Shown: positions 37,045 through 45,633, counted from the first letter of the stretch. The stretch: 64,000 nucleotides of DNA from an uncultured Christensenella sp. (GCA_910586385.1 CAJUGX010000005.1:1-64000); one strand, 5' to 3'. A program made the numbers and translations. Notes: a model not told the origin generated them from the letters alone.

Positions 37045-37073
37045 TATATAATAAAATGAAGAGAAAATGTCAA
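37045..37073 (-). promoter_or_regulatory. Promoter for a leaderless mRNA of the M60-like gene
   Basis: Perfect TTGACA (37068-37073), 17 bases, TATATA (37045-37050), then six bases to ATG 37038. Confidence 0.75.
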
Positions 37074-37110
37074 GCAAAAAGCAATCAACAACTCACTAAA
37101 ACATAAAAAA

Positions 37111-37130
37111 AACCGCATATATAAGCGGTT
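37111..37130 (-). terminator. Terminator of the TetR-ABC operon
   Basis: AACCGC-ttatatat-GCGGTT hairpin then T8 on the minus strand, just after the permease gene. Confidence 0.88.
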
Positions 37131-37135
37131 TTTGA

Positions 37136-38068
37136 TTATTTTTTCGCACTCTTCAATTTTCTTACTTTTTCGATTGTACTTTTCCCATTCAACCTACTTT
37201 TCAAAACAAACGCTGAAATGACAAGGCAAAGCACTGCAAACAAGCCGCCAAGCAAAACCATCCCCCAAAGCGGAACATTCGCCCCACAAAGTCCCACATC
37301 TCCTGCAGAAAACCACATCTCTTGCATCTTTTCTGAGACCTCTTTGCTCATTCCAAATTGCCCAAAGACGTCACTCAAAACAATCTGCTTCATCCAGATT
37401 GTCAAATGCGTAAATGGCAACAACGAGCCTATGTGTTTTGCTGTCACTCCCATTTGAGAATAAGGCATATAGATTCCGCACAAAAAACCAAGGATTGTCC
37501 CAACCACACTATTGACAACTCCGAGTGCAATTGATGATTTCACAAGCACAGTGACAAGAAGCATAATCGAGCAGCTCACAATTGTTGTGATGATGAGCAC
37601 GCCAAACACAGAAAAAAATGTTGCAGCACTTATCCAAAAGGTTGATGCACCAATGATGATTACTGAAACAACAAGAGTCAACACGTTGAGAGCAAATGAC
37701 ACCAAAAGCGAAGAAATCAAATACGAAATCACAAGTTGAAATGGTTTCATGTTTGTAAGCATAAACGCATCTGCTTTTCTTGTCTCAAGATCTCTTGCCA
37801 TAAGCGTAAACATTCCCATAGAAAGAGAGACAGAATTTATCACAAGCACTCCCATAATCATCTGCGAATAGATGGCAAAATAGAGTTGTTTTTGTGAGAA
37901 CAACATCCCCGCCTCATCATTGAAACCTTTTGAATATGTCTTTGCAATGAAAAGAAAATAAAGGGCAATCAAAATCAGACTTGAAAACAGAGAAGAAAAC
38001 ACAGTCATTTTACTTCTCAAAAACAATAGACAATTACGCTTTGTCAAAGCCAAAATATTTTTCATCAC
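37136..38068 (-). CDS. ABC-2 type transporter permease
   Basis: The 310-aa protein has six helices in the ABC-2 arrangement: basic N-terminus with KRNCLLFLRSK, a large first outer loop, then helices at about 100-130, 135-170, 180-200 and 275-295, and a basic tail. It overlaps the upstream ATPase gene by four bases and would form its membrane partner, likely for drug, lipid or peptide export. The TetR gene upstream suggests ligand-responsive control. Confidence 0.9.
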   Translation of the reverse strand: MMKNILALTKRNCLLFLRSKMTVFSSLFSSLILIALYFLFIAKTYSKGFNDEAGMLFSQKQLYFAIYSQMIMGVLVINSVSLSMGMFTLMARDLETRKADAFMLTNMKPFQLVISYLISSLLVSFALNVLTLVVSVIIIGASTFWISAATFFSVFGVLIITTIVSCSIMLLVTVLVKSSIALGVVNSVVGTILGFLCGIYMPYSQMGVTAKHIGSLLPFTHLTIWMKQIVLSDVFGQFGMSKEVSEKMQEMWFSAGDVGLCGANVPLWGMVLLGGLFAVLCLVISAFVLKSRLNGKSTIEKVRKLKSAKK

Positions 38069-38973
38069 TCATCCTCTCCAAAAACACTTTCTCCGACTGC
38101 ATTCAAAAAGACATCATCCATGCTTCCTCTCAACACCTCAAAAAATTTGATTTCATCCTTAAATTTTTCCAAAAGTTCAATCTCCTCTTTTGAGTCCTTG
38201 AGCAAAAATTCAAACTGATCTGCGACAAGAGAGAACTCTTGACCTTTGCACAATTTCTCAAATTTCTTCTGGTTTTTAGGGACAATTCTGATTCTGTCAC
38301 AGGAGAACTTTTCTTTAAGCACTGCCGGCGTTCCGTCCACAATCTTTCTTCCATTGTGGATAATGACAACCTCGTCTGCATCAGCAGTCTCCTCCATATA
38401 ATGAGTTGTCAAAAACACAGTCATCCCTGTCTTTTTTCGAATCTCATTTACAACTTTCCAAACGTCAATCCTTGTCTTTGGATCAAGTCCAGTTGTAGGC
38501 TCATCCAAAAACAAAATCTCTGGCGTGTTGAAAAGAGCCCTTGCTATCTCAACTCTTCTCTTCTGTCCACCAGACAAAATCTTAAATTTTTTCTTCTCAA
38601 AACTCTTAAACTTGAAAAGATTTGCAAGCTCCTCGTATCTCTCTTTGATACTTTCACTATTCTTGCTGTAAAGCCTGCCAAAGAGTTTCATGTTTTCTTC
38701 AACAGTCAAAAAGTTGTCAAAAATGTTGTTTTGAAAGACAACGCCAATCTTGTCCTTAAATTGCTTGAAAGACTTGTCTCCACCATAAACAATCTTTCCA
38801 CCATCTGGACAAAGCGTCCCAATAAGCATGTTGATTGTCGTGCTTTTCCCCGCACCATTCTGCCCCAAAAAAGCAAAGAGCTTTCCACTCTCCACACAAA
38901 AACTCAAATCATCAACAGCTTTCAACTGCCCAAAACATTTGAACAAGTTTTCCACTCTCAAAATCTCTGCCAT
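38065..38973 (-). CDS. ABC transporter ATP-binding protein
   Basis: The 302-aa protein has Walker A GQNGAGKSTT, Q-loop VVFQNNIFD, signature LSGGQKRRVEIAR, Walker B ILFLDEPTTGLD and the H-loop TTHYMEE, with the extra C-terminal region typical of ABC-2 exporters of the DrrA type. GGGGAAG precedes the ATG. Operon order is tetR, ATPase, permease. Confidence 0.96.
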   Translation of the reverse strand: MAEILRVENLFKCFGQLKAVDDLSFCVESGKLFAFLGQNGAGKSTTINMLIGTLCPDGGKIVYGGDKSFKQFKDKIGVVFQNNIFDNFLTVEENMKLFGRLYSKNSESIKERYEELANLFKFKSFEKKKFKILSGGQKRRVEIARALFNTPEILFLDEPTTGLDPKTRIDVWKVVNEIRKKTGMTVFLTTHYMEETADADEVVIIHNGRKIVDGTPAVLKEKFSCDRIRIVPKNQKKFEKLCKGQEFSLVADQFEFLLKDSKEEIELLEKFKDEIKFFEVLRGSMDDVFLNAVGESVFGEDE

Positions 38974-39008
38974 ATTCTTCCCCTCAAAATCAAAAATTGG
39001 ACAAAATT

Positions 39009-39572
39009 TTATTTTTTCAATTCTTGTAAAAGTCCACGAAAAACCTCGCTGAGCATTGCCGAAATTTGCTCATCAGAAAAAGAACAAACTCTCGTTGCAA
39101 TAAGCACCGCAATGCCATGTGTATAAATCCAAAGATGCCTATACAATTTTTCTGCAACATCGGCAGAAACGCCATGCACACTTGTGATCGAATTCAAAAC
39201 CTTTTGAAAATCCTCATACTCATTCAACACCAAAGAAATGTCAGGTATATCACTCCCTTCTTTCATAAACAAAAATTGAAAGAGTTTTGGATTCTCTTTT
39301 GCAAAACGAATGTAAGCTTTCCCCGACCCTTTGAATGGTGGAGTCTCTTTCAAACCATCTGCAATGTAGTCTGCAAATTTCTTCTTTGCCAACAAAACAG
39401 CCTCCTGCAAAACATCATCCATGTTTTTGAACGCTGTGAAAATTGGTCTCGACGAACATCCCAATTTATGTCCAAGATTTCTTGCGGTCAATGCTTCAAA
39501 CCCATCATTTTCAACAATCAGCAAAGCAACCTTTGCAACTTCCTCTCTACTAAATTTTGCTTTTGGTGGCAT
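39009..39572 (-). CDS. TetR/AcrR family transcriptional regulator
   Basis: The 187-aa protein has the N-terminal TetR helix-turn-helix (FEALTARNLGHKLGCSSRPIFTAFKNMDDVL, read in pieces) and an all-helical ligand-binding part. It starts the operon with the ABC exporter 35 bases downstream and probably represses it. AGGAGGGG precedes the ATG. The GCAACAAGCGTTGC dyad about 15 bases upstream of the ATG is a plausible operator. Confidence 0.92.
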   Translation of the reverse strand: MPPKAKFSREEVAKVALLIVENDGFEALTARNLGHKLGCSSRPIFTAFKNMDDVLQEAVLLAKKKFADYIADGLKETPPFKGSGKAYIRFAKENPKLFQFLFMKEGSDIPDISLVLNEYEDFQKVLNSITSVHGVSADVAEKLYRHLWIYTHGIAVLIATRVCSFSDEQISAMLSEVFRGLLQELKK

Positions 39573-39583
39573 AAACCCCTCCT

Positions 39584-39606
39584 ATCTGCAACAAGCGTTG
39601 CACAAC
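39584..39606 (-). promoter_or_regulatory. Possible TetR operator
   Basis: The dyad GCAAC-aa-GCGTTGC lies between the TetR start codon and its likely promoter, about 39588-39602, a usual place for autoregulation. Confidence 0.4.
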
Positions 39607-39654
39607 ATCTGTTTTAATTATATTCGATAACCATCCCATTGTCAACAAAAAAGA

Positions 39655-39678
39655 CTATCAAACGAAAAATTTTGATAG
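39655..39678 (-). terminator. Terminator after the methyltransferase gene region
   Basis: CTATCAAA-atttttcg-TTTGATAG then T6 on the minus strand, about 80 bases after the methyltransferase stop. Confidence 0.75.
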
Positions 39679-39758
39679 CCATACAATTTTTTGATTTCTA
39701 CAAAACTTACACACTGAAAAGATTCTGAAATTACATTACTTTCGTATCTATCCGCGTT

Positions 39759-40427
39759 TTATTTTGTTGCAACAAGTTCTGTCAAAAAGTTTGGTTTGTT
39801 TGACTTTATTGTCCTCTCATAATCTGTGTATAGATACTCTCTATATGACTTGCAACTTTGTATCTTAAAATTGTGTCGTATCAAAGCATCTTGAAGTTGT
39901 TCCTCGGAAAGAAATTGCCTTTTTCTGATGATTTTCTTTTCCCATTGTTCCCAATAAGTTGTGATGTTTGTCTTCTCATCATATGAAATGATAAACTCAG
40001 GTTTTGTCAGCTCCCATTCTCTGTTGTTTCTTGCAACAACAAAGAACTTTCCACTTGGCTTCAAAACTCTATATATCTCAGCAAGAGCATCTTCAATTTG
40101 TTGTTTGTCAAGATAATGCAAAACCAGTCTTGCATAAATGAAATCAAAAGTATTGTCAGCATAAGGCATCTTCTTTGAGACATCCTCGATTTTCGTAACA
40201 ATTCTTTTCGTTTCCTCAAACTGTTTCAACTTTTCGTTGGTAAACTCAAGCCCCTTTTCATCAATAGTAGTTGCAACAACTTCAGCCTTGGGACATTTTC
40301 TCGCAATATTCACTTCTGCAGAACCACCAGTGCTGATTCCGATTGACAAAATTTTCTCAACATTCTTGTCAAGAAGTCTCAATGCTCTTTTTTCACTTCT
40401 AGAACTCTTAAATGTGTTATCTCTCAT
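39759..40427 (-). CDS. Class I SAM-dependent methyltransferase
   Basis: The 222-aa protein has the SAM-binding start ILSIGISTGGSAEVNIA, the acidic second strand VVATTIDEKGLEF, motif IV region NTFDFIYARLVLHYL and EIYRVLKPSGKFFVV, all typical of small-molecule methyltransferases. Substrate unknown. The start MRDNTF is set by TGGAGG five bases upstream. It follows the frameshifted cupin gene by 28 bases in one operon. Confidence 0.85.
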   Translation of the reverse strand: MRDNTFKSSRSEKRALRLLDKNVEKILSIGISTGGSAEVNIARKCPKAEVVATTIDEKGLEFTNEKLKQFEETKRIVTKIEDVSKKMPYADNTFDFIYARLVLHYLDKQQIEDALAEIYRVLKPSGKFFVVARNNREWELTKPEFIISYDEKTNITTYWEQWEKKIIRKRQFLSEEQLQDALIRHNFKIQSCKSYREYLYTDYERTIKSNKPNFLTELVATK

Positions 40428-40454
40428 AGAATCCTCCATTCAAATCTTTTTCAA

Positions 40455-40803
40455 CTAAAATTCTTTGTTTTCGCCCTGCTCTATTGACCATGCTGGATGG
40501 CACATTGGTACGAAAACACCAGTTGTTTTTTCACTCCAAAAATACCATTCATTTTTCTTTATAAACACAGCATCATTTTCATTTAAGGTATGAATCCCCC
40601 CCACTAAACACAATCTCACCTGAGCCTTCTTTACAAAAAATCATCTCATCAACTTTTGTGTTTCTGTACCAACCTGACAAAGGATGCCTTCCACGAATCT
40701 CAACCACAGCACAGTCAATGTTTTTCTCTTCAAATGGATATTCAAATCCTTTTGCAGTTTTTGTCTCCCAAACAATTCTTTCATCTGACTTAATCACTTT
40801 CAT
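40455..40803 (-). pseudogene. Small cupin protein, frameshifted at a G7 tract
   Basis: From ATG 40803 (GCGAGG site) the frame reads a small cupin: HPLSGWYRNTKVDEMIF and EGSGEIVFSGG. A G7 run (40596-40602) shifts it to an early stop. With six G the frame goes on as IHTLNENDAVFIKKNEWYFW and ends NKEF at 40455, giving about 115 residues. The intact downstream frame shows this is a single-base change. Cupins bind small ligands or metals; function unknown. It heads the operon with the methyltransferase. Confidence 0.8.
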
Positions 40804-40941
40804 AACAAAAACCTCGCTTTTTATTCTTTATATTTCAAGTATAACATACTCAATCAAAATATGTTTCAATTTTTAAGTGCTTTTCTCAAAATTTTTTATC
40901 CTCAAAGACACAAACCCTTCAATTTGAATAAACTGAAACTA

Positions 40942-40964
40942 GGGCAAGCATTTTGTATTTGCCC
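40942..40964 (+). promoter_or_regulatory. Leader hairpin of the collagen-like gene
   Basis: GGGCAA, an 11-base loop, TTGCCC, ending two bases before the AAAGAGG ribosome-binding region. It may stabilise the mRNA or affect initiation. Confidence 0.45.
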
Positions 40965-40979
40965 AAAGAGGAAAAGCAT

Positions 40980-42203
40980 ATGAATTTTTTTAACAACAGA
41001 TGTTGCAATGGTGGCGGAAGACGCCCAGTTGTCATTGTTCCAGTGACACGAACTGAGGAAGTCATCGTTGCAGGACCAGTCGGGCCAACTGGACCAACTG
41101 GTGCAATGGGCCCAATCGGTCCAACTGGTGTCACCGGTGCAACTGGAGCAACAGGCCCAGCAGGAATCAGCATAACAGGTGCAACGGGTCCTACTGGGGC
41201 TACTGGAGCAACTGGTGCAACCGGCTCTGCAGGAATCCCAGGTCCTACTGGCCCACAAGGAGTTCAAGGTCTTCAAGGCGTTCCTGGAGTCACTGGCCCA
41301 ACCGGAGTCACTGGCCCAACCGGTGCAACTGGCGCAAGCATCACTGGTGCTACCGGACCTACCGGCGCCACCGGCCCTACTGGAATCACTGGAAGCACTG
41401 GCCCTACTGGAGCAACAGGACCAACTGGTGCGACTGGACCAACAGGATTGTCAATCACAGGTCCTACTGGTGCAACGGGTCCAACTGGAATCACAGGACC
41501 AACCGGTGCAACTGGCGCAAGCGTCACTGGTGCTACTGGACCTACTGGAGCCACCGGAGTAACTGGAGCAACAGGTCCAACTGGAATCACAGGACCAACC
41601 GGTGCAACTGGCGCAAGCATCACTGGTGCTACCGGACCTACAGGAGCAACCGGAGTAACTGGAGCAACTGGCCCTACGGGACCTACCGGCGCCACCGGCC
41701 CTGCCGGAGCAAGTATTACTGGACCAACCGGAGCAACCGGATTATCTGTCACAGGACCAACTGGTGCGACTGGAGCCACTGGCGCTACCGGTGTAAGCAC
41801 AACCGCAAACTCAGCGTTTGCATCAAACACAACTTCACCAACAATCGCCGTTGTATTAGGCGGAACCAACATTCCATTGCCAAGCAATCAAATCACCACA
41901 GCAGGGATAACCATTGATGGAACAAATCAAGTATTCACAGTTGCCACAGCAGGCAAGTATGAAATAAGTTATGAAGTTCACCTGACAGCAGGGATTGCTG
42001 CAGGCACTAGAATTATGATCAATGGAGTGGCATTTGCCCCTTCAACAATCTCACCTGTGTTGACATTATCAAGTTTCAACAATAGTTTCGTTGTAAACTT
42101 GACAGCAGGCTCAACAATTTCACTTCAACTGTTTGGACTTGTAGCCGCCGCCATTTTGCAATCTGGCGCCGGTGCAAATTTATCAATTACCCAATTGGCA
42201 TAA
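40980..42203 (+). CDS. Collagen-like spore-surface protein (BclA type)
   Basis: The 407-aa protein has a short N-terminus with RCCNGGGRR, a collagen region (about 35-275) of Gly-X-Thr/Ala/Pro triplets, and a C-terminal globular domain of about 130 residues (from NSAFASNTTSPTIAVVL) like the C-terminal trimer domain of Bacillus BclA. Such proteins form the hair-like nap of the exosporium. The collagen region has seven breaks of the form G-x-S-I/V-T-G that insert two residues. The gene is markedly richer in G and C than its neighbours, as the residue mix demands. AGAGG precedes the ATG. Confidence 0.92.
   Translation: MNFFNNRCCNGGGRRPVVIVPVTRTEEVIVAGPVGPTGPTGAMGPIGPTGVTGATGATGPAGISITGATGPTGATGATGATGSAGIPGPTGPQGVQGLQGVPGVTGPTGVTGPTGATGASITGATGPTGATGPTGITGSTGPTGATGPTGATGPTGLSITGPTGATGPTGITGPTGATGASVTGATGPTGATGVTGATGPTGITGPTGATGASITGATGPTGATGVTGATGPTGPTGATGPAGASITGPTGATGLSVTGPTGATGATGATGVSTTANSAFASNTTSPTIAVVLGGTNIPLPSNQITTAGITIDGTNQVFTVATAGKYEISYEVHLTAGIAAGTRIMINGVAFAPSTISPVLTLSSFNNSFVVNLTAGSTISLQLFGLVAAAILQSGAGANLSITQLA
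41080..41800 (+). repeat. Internal DNA repeats of the collagen-like gene
   Basis: Nine-base Gly-X-Thr units and longer near-identical blocks: the stretch coding GITGPTGATGAS, then I/V, then TGATGPTGATG occurs around 41485 and 41580, and a close version around 41320. These could mediate length change by recombination. Confidence 0.85.
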
Positions 42204-42204
42204 T

Positions 42205-42231
42205 AAAAAAGGAGACAAGGTCTCCTTTTTT
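42205..42231. terminator. Bidirectional terminator between collagen-like and NUDIX genes
   Basis: AAAAAAGGAGAC-aag-GTCTCCTTTTTT, perfect stem. Confidence 0.92.
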
Positions 42232-42245
42232 CATTCCTATTCTTT

Positions 42246-42692
42246 TTAGACATGCTTCACGTCATCTCTGAGGTCTTTACCTCTCAACTTGAAATCTTCA
42301 ACAAATGCCTTCGCAACCTCGGGTGGCATAAGAGGAAGATTTGGGATATTTTCAATCTCCAACAGTGATGGGATATAAACTCCCCTGTTTCTATCTGGTT
42401 GAAATTCTTCTCCTTGCCCAGATCCAAATTCTCCAGAAACATATTCACAAACATAAAAATGCTCAATGCTTGTTTCGCTTTCATAGACATAGACTTTTTT
42501 GATGGGCTCAACCACAAGACCAAACTCTTCAAAAACCTCTCTCTTTACACACTCTTCTTCTGTCTCCCCTTCTTCCATTCCACCGCCAGGAATTGTGTAA
42601 AACACTCTCCCCTGAAACTCACGATACATAGAAACCAACTTCCCATCAAGAAAAACAATTCCTCTCGCTCTTTTCCTCTTCTTTTCGCTCAT
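42246..42692 (-). CDS. NUDIX hydrolase
   Basis: The 148-aa protein has a complete Nudix box GGGMEEGETEEECVKREVFEEFG (read across positions 36-58), which binds magnesium and hydrolyses nucleoside diphosphate derivatives. Substrate unknown. Start MSEKKRKRA set by GGGAGG seven bases upstream. Last gene of the operon from the SGNH hydrolase through tRNA-Thr, phosphatase and ferredoxin. Confidence 0.9.
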   Translation of the reverse strand: MSEKKRKRARGIVFLDGKLVSMYREFQGRVFYTIPGGGMEEGETEEECVKREVFEEFGLVVEPIKKVYVYESETSIEHFYVCEYVSGEFGSGQGEEFQPDRNRGVYIPSLLEIENIPNLPLMPPEVAKAFVEDFKLRGKDLRDDVKHV

Positions 42693-42708
42693 ATTTTCCT
42701 CCCAAATC

Positions 42709-42906
42709 TTATTCCATTTCTTCCAGCACAAGTGCTCTTTTAGGGCAAAACACAGAGCATTTCCCACACTTAATACACTTTGTATGATCAATAACTGGCG
42801 CTTCAAAGTTCTTTTGAGACAATGCACCCACTGGACAAACCTTCACCGCTGGACAAGGATGATTTTGAGGACAGTTTTCCACTTTAATTGTAAGCATCTT
42901 TTTCAT
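42709..42906 (-). CDS. Small 4Fe-4S ferredoxin-like protein
   Basis: The 65-aa protein has the cluster motif CIKCGKCSVFCPKRAL in the C-terminal half and an N-terminal partial set (CPQNHPCPAVKVCPVGAL) that can complete a second cluster in an atypical spacing. It is a likely electron carrier in the cytoplasm. AAGGGG precedes the ATG. Two extra codons with a TTG are possible upstream. Confidence 0.88.
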   Translation of the reverse strand: MKKMLTIKVENCPQNHPCPAVKVCPVGALSQKNFEAPVIDHTKCIKCGKCSVFCPKRALVLEEME

Positions 42907-42941
42907 TTCCAACCCCTTAAAATTTTTGTATTCAGTTTTGT

Positions 42942-43550
42942 CTATTCAAAAACAAATCCTTCAGTTGAGATAATTTTGAATTTTCCTTTTTCAAAGTCTA
43001 ATTCTGCACATGCAACATCTTTGATGTCCAAAATTTTTCTTTTATCTTTCAAAACCGCTTGGAAAATACTTCTCAAAACACCGCCATGCGTTACGATTGC
43101 GATTGTATCCAACCCCTTGCTTGATTTAAGTATATTTTTCATAACCCTTTTTACTCTCTTGTCCAACTCATCTGCAGTTTCACCACCAGGCATGCATTTT
43201 CGATTGTAATAACTTGCATTTTGATATTCAGGGCGTTCCAAAAGATAAGCGAAAAGTTCTTTTGCTAAATTCTTTTCAAGCCCTGTCAAATACCCATAAT
43301 GATTTGTCTCATGCAATTCGAAAACTTTTTCAATCGGACAGCCATTCTTTTGGTTCAATATCTCGGCTGTCTTGTATGCTCTTTTCAGAGGACTAACATA
43401 GATTTTTTGAACTCCAAACTTCTCAAAAGTTGATCTAAATTTTTCAACTTTCTTTGCTCCATTTTCAGTCAAGTCCCAATCAGAAGCACCGCCATAGCAA
43501 TTTATCAAATCGTCTTGCGACTCGCTGTGTCTAATTAAATAAATTTTCAT
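42942..43550 (-). CDS. Histidine phosphatase (phosphoglycerate mutase family)
   Basis: The 202-aa protein has the catalytic LIRHSES motif at the N-terminus, YVSPLKRAYKTAEIL, ELHETNHYG and the second catalytic His in AIVTHGGVLR. The family removes phosphate from sugars, nucleotides or cobalamin precursors. The ATG at 43550 is preceded by a G9 run (43558-43566) followed by AGTAGAT; that run is the only candidate ribosome-binding sequence. Confidence 0.9.
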   Translation of the reverse strand: MKIYLIRHSESQDDLINCYGGASDWDLTENGAKKVEKFRSTFEKFGVQKIYVSPLKRAYKTAEILNQKNGCPIEKVFELHETNHYGYLTGLEKNLAKELFAYLLERPEYQNASYYNRKCMPGGETADELDKRVKRVMKNILKSSKGLDTIAIVTHGGVLRSIFQAVLKDKRKILDIKDVACAELDFEKGKFKIISTEGFVFE

Positions 43551-43557
43551 ATCTACT

Positions 43558-43566
43558 CCCCCCCCC
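43558..43566 (-). promoter_or_regulatory. G9 tract serving as ribosome-binding region
   Basis: Nine G on the minus strand, preceded by T7 and ending seven bases before ATG 43550. Length change would alter Shine-Dalgarno pairing or spacing. Confidence 0.6.
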
Positions 43567-43593
43567 AAAAAAAGACTTTTTACTTACTTTATT

Positions 43594-43669
43594 TGGAGCT
43601 GATGGCGGGACTCGAACCCGCGACCTGTTGATTACGAATCAACTGCTCTACCAACTGAGCCACATCAGC
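43594..43669 (-). tRNA. tRNA-Thr (CGT)
   Basis: Acceptor GCTGATG/CATCAGC, anticodon loop TTCGTAA, encoded CCA with T discriminator. It lies between two protein genes on the same strand; a stable GTGACGAG-caaaa-CTTGTCAC hairpin sits just upstream and may be a processing or termination element. Confidence 0.94.
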
Positions 43670-43707
43670 ATATTTCGTGACAAGTTTTGCTCGTCACATT
43701 TTCTTTA

Positions 43708-44355
43708 TTATCTCATCTCCGAACACTCTACATCACTTCTTATCACTTCATAAAGTTTTCTTGCCAACACCTTGTGTCCGTTTGCATTCATATGAACTCC
43801 ATCTGGACCAAGTGTCACTCCCTCGTTGTCAACAAACAAGCAATCATTATCTTTTGCGAGTTTTCCATAAACTTCATTGAAGGCTTTTGATTTCGCTGGT
43901 GCCCCAGCATATAGTTCTTCATCAAACTCAATCACAGGAGGTGCAATGATGACAAACTTTGGCATATTTGTAAGCGTTTCAGCAAGGTCTTCTCTGACAT
44001 AATCAATATATTTTTCCTTCAATGGTGACACCATATCTTTTGCACTTTTGTTGAACTTATTCTTCATGTCATTTGTGCCAAGCATGATTACAATATAGTC
44101 CAGCGGATCATGAGAGCATACAATCGGCACATAAGTAAGCGTTCCATTGCGGTTTCCCTTTGGCATCCTTATGTCATCTGTATCAACCGTCCTTGCAATA
44201 AAGCCTTCTTCAATAACTTCAAACTTCCCTTGCGAAAGTTCTTCAAGAAGTTTCGTAAAACGTTTATCAAGTCTATCAAATCGATGTACTTTGCCTGGAA
44301 CAATCGCACCCCATGTGTTGCTGTCACCATAGCACAAGATTCTTATTTTTTTCAC
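43708..44355 (-). CDS. SGNH/GDSL-type hydrolase
   Basis: The 215-aa protein has block I ILCYGDSNTWG with the nucleophile Ser, block III VIMLGTNDMK with GxND, and the late GVTLGPDGVHMNANGHK with the Asp-x-x-His pair. These are esterases, often acting on acetylated sugars or lipids. The likely start is GTG with TTGGAGG six bases upstream. No signal peptide, so it works inside the cell. A palindromic element lies upstream. Confidence 0.9.
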   Translation of the reverse strand: MKKIRILCYGDSNTWGAIVPGKVHRFDRLDKRFTKLLEELSQGKFEVIEEGFIARTVDTDDIRMPKGNRNGTLTYVPIVCSHDPLDYIVIMLGTNDMKNKFNKSAKDMVSPLKEKYIDYVREDLAETLTNMPKFVIIAPPVIEFDEELYAGAPAKSKAFNEVYGKLAKDNDCLFVDNEGVTLGPDGVHMNANGHKVLARKLYEVIRSDVECSEMR

Positions 44356-44394
44356 AACAACCTCCAATTCAATATTTCAATATGTTGTATTCTA

Positions 44395-44433
44395 TGTTGC
44401 ATATCACCACAAAACCACGCGTATTATGCAACA
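44395..44433. repeat. Palindromic TTGCATA element upstream of the SGNH gene
   Basis: Arms TGTTGCATA and TATGCAACA around a GC-containing centre. The minus-strand half TTGCATAATACGC matches elements at 9081-9123 and 52000-52024. Confidence 0.65.
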
Positions 44434-44445
44434 CTATCTCCCAAT

Positions 44446-45477
44446 TTACACATTTGCAAGTTTGAATGAAACCTTTTGATTTTCTTCGTCTTTTGAGATA
44501 ACTTCAACTTCAATCTTGTCTCCCACTTTGACAATCTCATAAATCTTCTTTGTGCGGTCTTCCGTGCAATTTGAAATATGAAGAAGCCCAGTTGCACCAT
44601 TTGGAACTTTCACAATTGCACCAAATTGAAGAAGTTTAATCACCTCACCTTCATAGATATCTCCAAGCAAAAGTTCTTTGATTCTTGTGGTTTTTGGATC
44701 TTCCAAAAGTGCCTTGAGAGAGAGTTCGACTTTCTTATTTTCTCTGTCAACTTTGATGACTCTAAATTGACACTCTTGTCCAACCTTCAAGACATCTTCA
44801 ACTTTGTCAAGTTTGTCATAAGAGATGTTTGAGATATGCAAGAAGCAATCCACGCCATCAACGTTCACAAACGCCCCATATGGCATAATCCTCTCAATTT
44901 TTCCTTTGACAACCTTGTTGATGAAAATGATGTTCCAAAAATTCTTTTCAATGGCAACTTTAATCTGTTCTTGCAAAAGTTTGACACTGGCAACGATAGA
45001 CTTGTTTTCTTTGTCAATCTCAGTCACAACCGCCTCAAATTGTTTCCCCACAAGAGTGTTATAGTTTTTCACATAATGCTCAGACACCTGATCAAAAGGC
45101 ACAATAATTTTGTAATCACCCATCTTTGACAAAAGACCATCGCCCACGCCCGTGGCAACAAAAGAAAATTTGCTTCCGAGCCTCAACGCCCCTGCATTTT
45201 GATTTGCAATCTTCAAAGAATCAGCAAGAGACTTTGACGCCTCAATAAGCCCCTCTTCGTTCTTCTGATTTGTGATGACAACCCCAAACCTGTCACCAAT
45301 CTTGACTTGTGAATAATCTTCAAAATCAGACGCCGGGATAAAAGCATCGTTTTTCCCTCCAATGTTGAAAATCACCCCATCACTTCTTCTCAAAACAACA
45401 ACGCCATCAAACGCCTGTCCTTTTCGATAAGAAGTGAAAGTTTTGTCAATCAATTCCATATTAAATTTTTCACTCAT
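44446..45477 (-). CDS. S1-domain RNA-binding protein (ribosomal protein S1 homologue)
   Basis: The 343-aa protein consists of four S1-type beta barrels; the third (VVKGKIERIMPYGAFVNVDG to FLHISNIS) and fourth (GDIYEGEVIKLLQFGAIVKV to GLLHISN) are the most canonical. This matches the short S1 proteins of Bacillota. It would bind mRNA or modulate translation. AAGGGAAAG precedes the ATG. In an organism with leaderless mRNAs its exact role at the ribosome is of interest. Confidence 0.88.
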   Translation of the reverse strand: MSEKFNMELIDKTFTSYRKGQAFDGVVVLRRSDGVIFNIGGKNDAFIPASDFEDYSQVKIGDRFGVVITNQKNEEGLIEASKSLADSLKIANQNAGALRLGSKFSFVATGVGDGLLSKMGDYKIIVPFDQVSEHYVKNYNTLVGKQFEAVVTEIDKENKSIVASVKLLQEQIKVAIEKNFWNIIFINKVVKGKIERIMPYGAFVNVDGVDCFLHISNISYDKLDKVEDVLKVGQECQFRVIKVDRENKKVELSLKALLEDPKTTRIKELLLGDIYEGEVIKLLQFGAIVKVPNGATGLLHISNCTEDRTKKIYEIVKVGDKIEVEVISKDEENQKVSFKLANV

Positions 45478-45598
45478 AATCTTTCCCTTAATCAATTGTC
45501 ACAATCAGTGACATACTTCAAATATATATTAAACAAAGGCACCCAAAAAGTCAAACAAATTAAAAAGTTTTAGCCATTTCCTAAAAATCGAAAAGATA

Positions 45599-45627
45599 TT
45601 GCTTTTGCAGTCAAAATATGTTAGAAT
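45599..45627 (+). promoter_or_regulatory. Promoter for a leaderless mRNA
   Basis: TTGCTT (45599-45604), 17 bases, TAGAAT (45622-45627), then six bases to ATG 45634. Confidence 0.7.
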
Positions 45628-45633
45628 ATTTTT

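Noticed and set aside
41080..41800. Regularly spaced repeats resembling a CRISPR array.
   Set aside because: They are short coding repeats in one open frame with no unique spacers and no cas genes nearby.
41273..41887. Long minus-strand frame with Gly-Pro-Val repeats opposite the collagen-like gene.
   Set aside because: It is the mirror of the collagen repeats in another frame; it lacks a ribosome-binding site, and the plus-strand gene is well supported.
43570..43590. AAAAAGTCTTTTTTT after tRNA-Thr as an intrinsic terminator.
   Set aside because: There is no real loop and the stem is all A-T pairs; too weak to call.
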